Notes under the pieces: model-generated
What the model was told of the DNA's origin: nothing
What the model saw: the letters and a program-made list of their open reading frames with translations, nothing else
Database searches by the model: none
Position numbers and translations under genes: made by a program
Assembly (NCBI RefSeq): GCF_030818695.1
Contig: NZ_JAUTAR010000001.1
Span: forward strand, 3,776,501 to 3,840,500
Source of the DNA: Chryseobacterium sp. SORGH_AS_0447
GTDB taxonomy: Bacteria; Bacteroidota; Bacteroidia; Flavobacteriales; Weeksellaceae
DNA: 64,000 nucleotides
Direction of reading: 5' to 3'
Part shown: positions 60,548 to 64,000 of the stretch, one piece after another
How positions within the stretch are numbered: position 1 is the stretch's first letter
Layout of the letters: the number at the start of each line of letters is the position of its first letter

Positions 60548-62131
60548 TTATTTTTTAATCAGTTTCGCACTCGCCGATTTCCCATTATCCGTTTTCACCG
60601 ATACCAGGTAAGCCCCCTGAACCAGCGGCTGCGTATTGATCTTGGTTATTTTGTTTTTTGTTTTAATATTCTGAAGCTGTCTTCCGCCCATATCATACAG
60701 GTTAATCTCCGCTCCAAACACTCCTTCTCTCAGACCCTCAAACCCAAGTTCCACATACGCATAGTCACTCACCGGGTTCGGATAAATCTTAATATCCTGC
60801 TTCTCGATCAGTTGATCAATCTGCTTATCGCCCAGCTTCACGATCTTCCAGTTCTCTTTGCCCAGCTCCTCGGCACTGGTTCCGGCCAAAATGATCGAAC
60901 CGTCTCTATTGAGCTTGATATCTGAAAGCCGTTCTTCCCTTTTGCTGGATTCGCCTTTAACGTGCTTCCGCCACTGTTCATTGCCGTTCTGATCCAGGTA
61001 CAGCATCCAGAACTTCTCATCATCCGTCTCGATTCTTCCCTCTGCCTGGGTGTAACCGCCAAGCAAGATCCCTTTCGTATTTTTATCATCGGAAGCATGC
61101 AACACACTCATGCTCATCAGAACATCACGGTTCTTGAAATTGTAGGACTTCTGCCAGATCTCTTCACCTTTTGCGTTTACGGAGATGAGCCATAGATCCG
61201 TCCCTTCTTCAATACCTACGGTTTTATTCCCCGATTTTTCCGATCTTGATTCCCCGCCGATCAGATAGCCGGTGGAAGTCATCGCCAAAGTTCTCAAATG
61301 ATCATCACCTGTTCCACCGAAGTTCTTTTCCCATTCCACTTTGCCGTCTTTATTAAGCTTGACGATCCAGTAGTCGCCTTCGCCGTAATTGGAAGTGGTT
61401 TTTGGATGATGGTTCATAGCATTGCTACTTCCAGCCATTGCTCCGCTTCTGGAGTAGATCCCTAATAACGCTCCGCCATCCAACGTCGGGATCATTTTCT
61501 CTACTTCATCAAGCCCTCTTCCTCCTAAAACAAGCTGGGAGATTTCTTTTCCGTTTTTATCCAGCTTTACAACTAACACATCTTTAGAGCCGTACCCCTT
61601 TTCAGCATTCTGAATATTCCCGGCTACAAAAAATCCGAAATCCGTTGTCTGGATCACCGCTCTTGATTCTTCATCTGAAGCACTGCCGATAGTTTTCTGC
61701 CATAATTCGTCGCCAAATTCGTTCAGGCGGATCAACCACAGGTCCGAGCCACCTTTCGATTCGTCCTTCTTATCCAGACTTTTTCCGCTGTAGGAAGTTC
61801 CAGCCAAAAGAAATCCGCCTTCCTGTGTATTTACCGTGGCTGATAAAAAATCATGGTTTTTCCCGGAGAAGTATTTTTCCCAGACTTCTTCTCCCCGAGA
61901 ATTTAATTTTACCAGATGGAAATCGTAACCGTTGTTTTGTTTATTATCAGAAGAAATTTTGTTGGACTGGATACTGCTTCCCGAAATCAGATATTGTCCG
62001 TCGATGGTTGTTGTAACCTGGCTCAAGAAATCCTGTGTCGAGGACGGGATGTCTTTCTGCCAAACCACTTCCTGGGCCGAAACGCCCAGAATCGTACACA
62101 GGGTAAGTGCACTCATGTAGAGTCTTTTCAT
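60548..62131 (-). CDS. T9SS type A sorted beta-propeller-like protein
   Basis: 527 residues: a signal peptide ending near VSAQ, then about eight repeats of the form DLWLIRLNEFGDELWQKTIGG...E...I-x-T-x-D-GG-LLAG, typical of propeller-like domains, and a C-terminal type A sorting domain (IKIYPNPVSDYAYVEL...G-x-YLVSVKTDNGKSASAKLIKK). The sorting domain directs it through the type IX secretion system to the cell surface or outside. It is the first gene of the Rhs operon, six bases before the DUF5977 gene. Confidence 0.9.
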   Translation of the reverse strand: MKRLYMSALTLCTILGVSAQEVVWQKDIPSSTQDFLSQVTTTIDGQYLISGSSIQSNKISSDNKQNNGYDFHLVKLNSRGEEVWEKYFSGKNHDFLSATVNTQEGGFLLAGTSYSGKSLDKKDESKGGSDLWLIRLNEFGDELWQKTIGSASDEESRAVIQTTDFGFFVAGNIQNAEKGYGSKDVLVVKLDKNGKEISQLVLGGRGLDEVEKMIPTLDGGALLGIYSRSGAMAGSSNAMNHHPKTTSNYGEGDYWIVKLNKDGKVEWEKNFGGTGDDHLRTLAMTSTGYLIGGESRSEKSGNKTVGIEEGTDLWLISVNAKGEEIWQKSYNFKNRDVLMSMSVLHASDDKNTKGILLGGYTQAEGRIETDDEKFWMLYLDQNGNEQWRKHVKGESSKREERLSDIKLNRDGSIILAGTSAEELGKENWKIVKLGDKQIDQLIEKQDIKIYPNPVSDYAYVELGFEGLREGVFGAEINLYDMGGRQLQNIKTKNKITKINTQPLVQGAYLVSVKTDNGKSASAKLIKK

Positions 62132-62169
62132 GTCCTTAGTATTTTAATTATGAATTTTTATAATTCCTG

Positions 62170-62198
62170 CAAAAATAAGATTTTCACTTCACGATCAA
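62170..62198 (-). promoter_or_regulatory. Promoter of the T9SS/Rhs operon
   Basis: On the minus strand TTG (62198-62196), 18-base spacer, TATTTTTG (62177-62170), an exact -7 match; leader of about 32 bases to the ATG at 62131. Confidence 0.6.
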
Positions 62199-62410
62199 AA
62201 GATTTATTACTTAAATTTAATATCCAGCTGATCATTCTTCTGCAAAGCTATGACCGCAATGCGACAAAACATGACGCATTATTTTTAAATAAAAAAGAAA
62301 TTAAACCCACGAAAATTTTAAATCTCTTACTATACAAAAATATGCAACACATTGTTTATTTATAAAAAAACAATCTATCATTGTTAAAAGGAGGTGATTT
62401 TTTTAATTTT

Positions 62411-62552
62411 TTCCGTTGATCCTTCGGGTGTTCTTCGGGAATCCTTCGGAAAAACATCTTTTTTCCGGAGCCTACTCGAAGGTGATCCGAAGAAGTCCCG
62501 AAGAAAAGAATAAGAATACCGGTTAAAGCCGGTTAAAACTAGTCAGAACCGG
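62411..62552. repeat. Branched inverted-repeat element
   Basis: TTCTTCGGGAATCCTTCGGA (62431-62450) pairs with TCCGAAGAAGTCCCGAAGAA (62486-62505) at 18 of 20 positions. Between them GGAAAAA/TTTTTTCC forms an inner hairpin. It is followed by a direct repeat CCGGTTAAA (62519, 62529) and an AACCGG (62547) that can pair with CCGGTT. Confidence 0.75.
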
Positions 62553-62724
62553 CCATTATTTTTATAAACAAATAAAAAAAAACTGATAATCAATTAATTA
62601 AGTTAATTCAAAAGATATTATACCGAAAGATAATCGATAGATAATCTTCACTTGGCTGCAATATCTTTCCTACATTTTACTATTAATTAACTTCCCTGCA
62701 CTTCCTTTCTTCAAAAGAAATTAT

Positions 62725-62732
62725 TAAATTTG
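62725..62732 (+). promoter_or_regulatory. -7 promoter box of the NUDIX gene
   Basis: TAAATTTG, exact match, only three bases before the ATG at 62736; predicted leaderless message. It excludes the TTG start at 62730, which lies within the box. Confidence 0.55.
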
Positions 62733-62735
62733 AGA

Positions 62736-63362
62736 ATGAGTTTTGGAAAAGATTTATTACGGAAAATAAAAACGGCGGAGCTACCGGGAATTCATGCCCA
62801 CGGCGTCTTTTCTCCTCCTTCAAGGCCTGTTTTTACGTATGAGGAAGTTTTGGAGAAGAATCCCAAATTTGCCGCAGTCAACATCGTTTTATACCTTAAA
62901 AATGATGAATGGCACTTTCCGTTGATTCAGAGAACCATTAATGAGCACGACCGCCACAGCGGGCAGATCTCTTTGCCCGGCGGAAAACGGGAAGAAATGG
63001 ACCGTGATTTTGCAGAAACGGCGATCCGTGAGACTTCGGAAGAAATCGGGATCGAAAAGCATTACGTGAGGATCATCAGGGAAATGTCCCCGATCTATAT
63101 TCCGCCCAGCAATTTTTATGTATACCCTTATATTTCATATACCAAAAAGAATCCTGAATTCATCCTACAACAATCCGAAGCGGTGGAAGTCATCGAATTT
63201 CCGGTGACCAGCTTTCTCAGCCTTCCCGATACGCCTGAGATCATGGCTTTACCAAGTGCAGGAGGCAATGAAGTTCCCGTGATCAACTTCAACGGATATA
63301 TCATTTGGGGCGCTACCGCAATGATCTTGAGTGAATTCAGCCAGTTGCTGAAAAAAATGTAA
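62736..63362 (+). CDS. NUDIX hydrolase, CoA pyrophosphatase type
   Basis: 208 residues from the ATG at 62736. The Nudix box is complete (GGKREEMDRDFAETAIRETSEEIGI: G-x5-E-x7-R-E-x2-E-E-x-G), preceded by the CoA-pyrophosphatase signature region PLIQRTINEHDRHSGQISLPGG. Such enzymes hydrolyse CoA or its derivatives to phosphopantetheine and adenosine 3',5'-bisphosphate. It lies 26 bases before the acyltransferase gene, probably in one transcript. Confidence 0.88.
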   Translation: MSFGKDLLRKIKTAELPGIHAHGVFSPPSRPVFTYEEVLEKNPKFAAVNIVLYLKNDEWHFPLIQRTINEHDRHSGQISLPGGKREEMDRDFAETAIRETSEEIGIEKHYVRIIREMSPIYIPPSNFYVYPYISYTKKNPEFILQQSEAVEVIEFPVTSFLSLPDTPEIMALPSAGGNEVPVINFNGYIIWGATAMILSEFSQLLKKM

Positions 63363-63388
63363 CTTTGCAGCACCCTGTTAATTGAAAG

Positions 63389-64000
63389 ATGGCGAAGAAA
63401 AATATTTTTACCGACGCGTTCGGAACTCCTTATTTTTTAAAGAGGATTATCATTTTTATTTTAGGAATGGTGTCCTACAGAAGATTCAACGGTTTTAATA
63501 AACTGAAAATCACAGGAACCGAGCATCTGGTGGATCTTCCCGATTCCAACGTTTTGTTCGTATCCAACCATCAGACCTATTTTGCGGATGTAGCAGCCAT
63601 GTATCATGCATTCTGCTCCGTAAACAACGGGTATCTGAATACTATTAAAAACCCGATCTATCTGCTGAATCCGAAAATCGATTTTTATTACGTAGCTGCC
63701 GAAGAAACCATGAACAAAGGGATTCTTCCGAAAATCTTCAAAATCGCAGGTGCGGTAACCGTAAAAAGAACCTGGAGAGCGGAAGGCAAAAACGTAAACC
63801 GGATTGTGGACATGAGCGAGGTCGACAATATCATGAAAGCCCTGGATAATGGCTGGGTAGCAACCTTTCCGCAAGGAACAACCTCCGCATTTGCTCAAGG
63901 GAGACGCGGAACGGCAAAGCTGGTAAAAAACCAGCGCCCTATTGTAATTCCCATCAAAATCAACGGGTTCAGGAGGGCATTCGATAAAAAAGGACTCCGC
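63389..64000 (+). CDS. PlsC-type 1-acylglycerol-3-phosphate acyltransferase, 5' part
   Basis: 204 codons before the window ends, with no stop. PlsC pattern: VSNHQTYFADVAAMYH (motif I, with one residue more between His and Asp than the usual H-x4-D), then AGAVTVKRTWR and FPQGTTSAFAQGRRGTAKL (motif III, FPQGTTS for the common FPEGTRS), and IVIPIKINGF (motif IV). It transfers an acyl chain to lysophosphatidic acid in phospholipid synthesis. It begins at the ATG 26 bases after the NUDIX gene. Confidence 0.85.
   Translation, partial: MAKKNIFTDAFGTPYFLKRIIIFILGMVSYRRFNGFNKLKITGTEHLVDLPDSNVLFVSNHQTYFADVAAMYHAFCSVNNGYLNTIKNPIYLLNPKIDFYYVAAEETMNKGILPKIFKIAGAVTVKRTWRAEGKNVNRIVDMSEVDNIMKALDNGWVATFPQGTTSAFAQGRRGTAKLVKNQRPIVIPIKINGFRRAFDKKGLR

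Larger units (their letters stand above)
62132..62735. other. Intergenic region upstream of the Rhs operon
   Basis: About 600 bases: the Rhs operon promoter (62170-62198), a small hairpin at 62369-62385, a perfect 12-base Shine-Dalgarno-like sequence without an ORF (62387-62398), a branched inverted-repeat element (62411-62552) and the NUDIX promoter (62725-62732). Confidence 0.6.

Overview
The window looks like a chromosomal segment of a Flavobacteriia member, most like Chryseobacterium or a close relative. The evidence is a type A T9SS sorting domain, a Bacteroidetes-type (subtype iii) type VI secretion locus with TssR- and TssO-like genes, DUF6443/DUF5977 Rhs proteins, the HU - small basic peptide - RNase G order, and repeated -7 boxes of the form TAnnTTTG (the Bacteroidetes housekeeping promoter) just upstream of genes. 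No rRNA, tRNA, transposase, phage gene or CRISPR array was seen.

Layout. 1-0.65 kb: GNAT acetyltransferase. 0.8-12.1 kb: potassium-scavenging locus, with an NtrC-type sigma-54 activator, two small membrane peptides, kdpF, kdpA, kdpB, kdpC, an OmpL-like porin, a stand-alone KdpD sensor half and a separate HAMP-PAS histidine kinase. 12.1-16.9 kb: accessory genes, namely a RelE/ParE-type toxin-antitoxin pair, two small membrane proteins, a YdeI-family protein, a lone Imm22-type immunity gene, a PP2C-like phosphatase with a membrane partner, and an SH3-type lipoprotein. 17.0-19.8 kb: polA on the minus strand. 19.8-21.1 kb: intergenic repeat elements, a secreted small protein and a candidate structured RNA.

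21.1-47.5 kb, all on the minus strand: a type VI secretion locus rich in effectors. Reading with transcription, it has TssO-like and TssP-like envelope genes and tssR; a PAAR-like spike, an M23 peptidase effector and a lipoprotein; another lipoprotein; a LysM-domain protein broken by a single-base frameshift; hcp1; clpV, a lytic transglycosylase, vgrG, a DUF2235 lipase effector and its DUF2931 lipoprotein; hcp2; a second vgrG, an adaptor-like protein, a PAAR-HINT-nuclease effector and its candidate immunity protein; and an orphan Imm51. The sheath (TssB/C), baseplate (TssE/F/G/K) and TssN genes are not here and must lie elsewhere. A divergent LuxR-type regulator (48.0 kb) with Glu in place of the phospho-accepting Asp borders the locus. 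Both hcp genes carry the same paired palindromes at identical distances from their promoters.

48.8-51.1 kb: HU, a 29-residue very basic peptide, RNase G. 51.2-62.1 kb, minus strand: a polymorphic-toxin locus made of a T9SS-sorted protein, a DUF5977 Rhs-like protein and a DUF6443 Rhs toxin. It is followed by two tandem small membrane immunity candidates, a terminator, then a displaced 'orphan tip' (Rhs core remnant plus a different toxin) with its own STM3941-like immunity candidate. 62.7-64 kb: a CoA-type NUDIX hydrolase and the start of a PlsC-type acyltransferase that runs off the window.

The strongest leads are the paired hcp operator, the Glu-receiver regulator, the frameshifted LysM gene with its paralogue as a possible effector-adaptor family, and the three-gene T9SS/Rhs toxin locus with its displaced tip.
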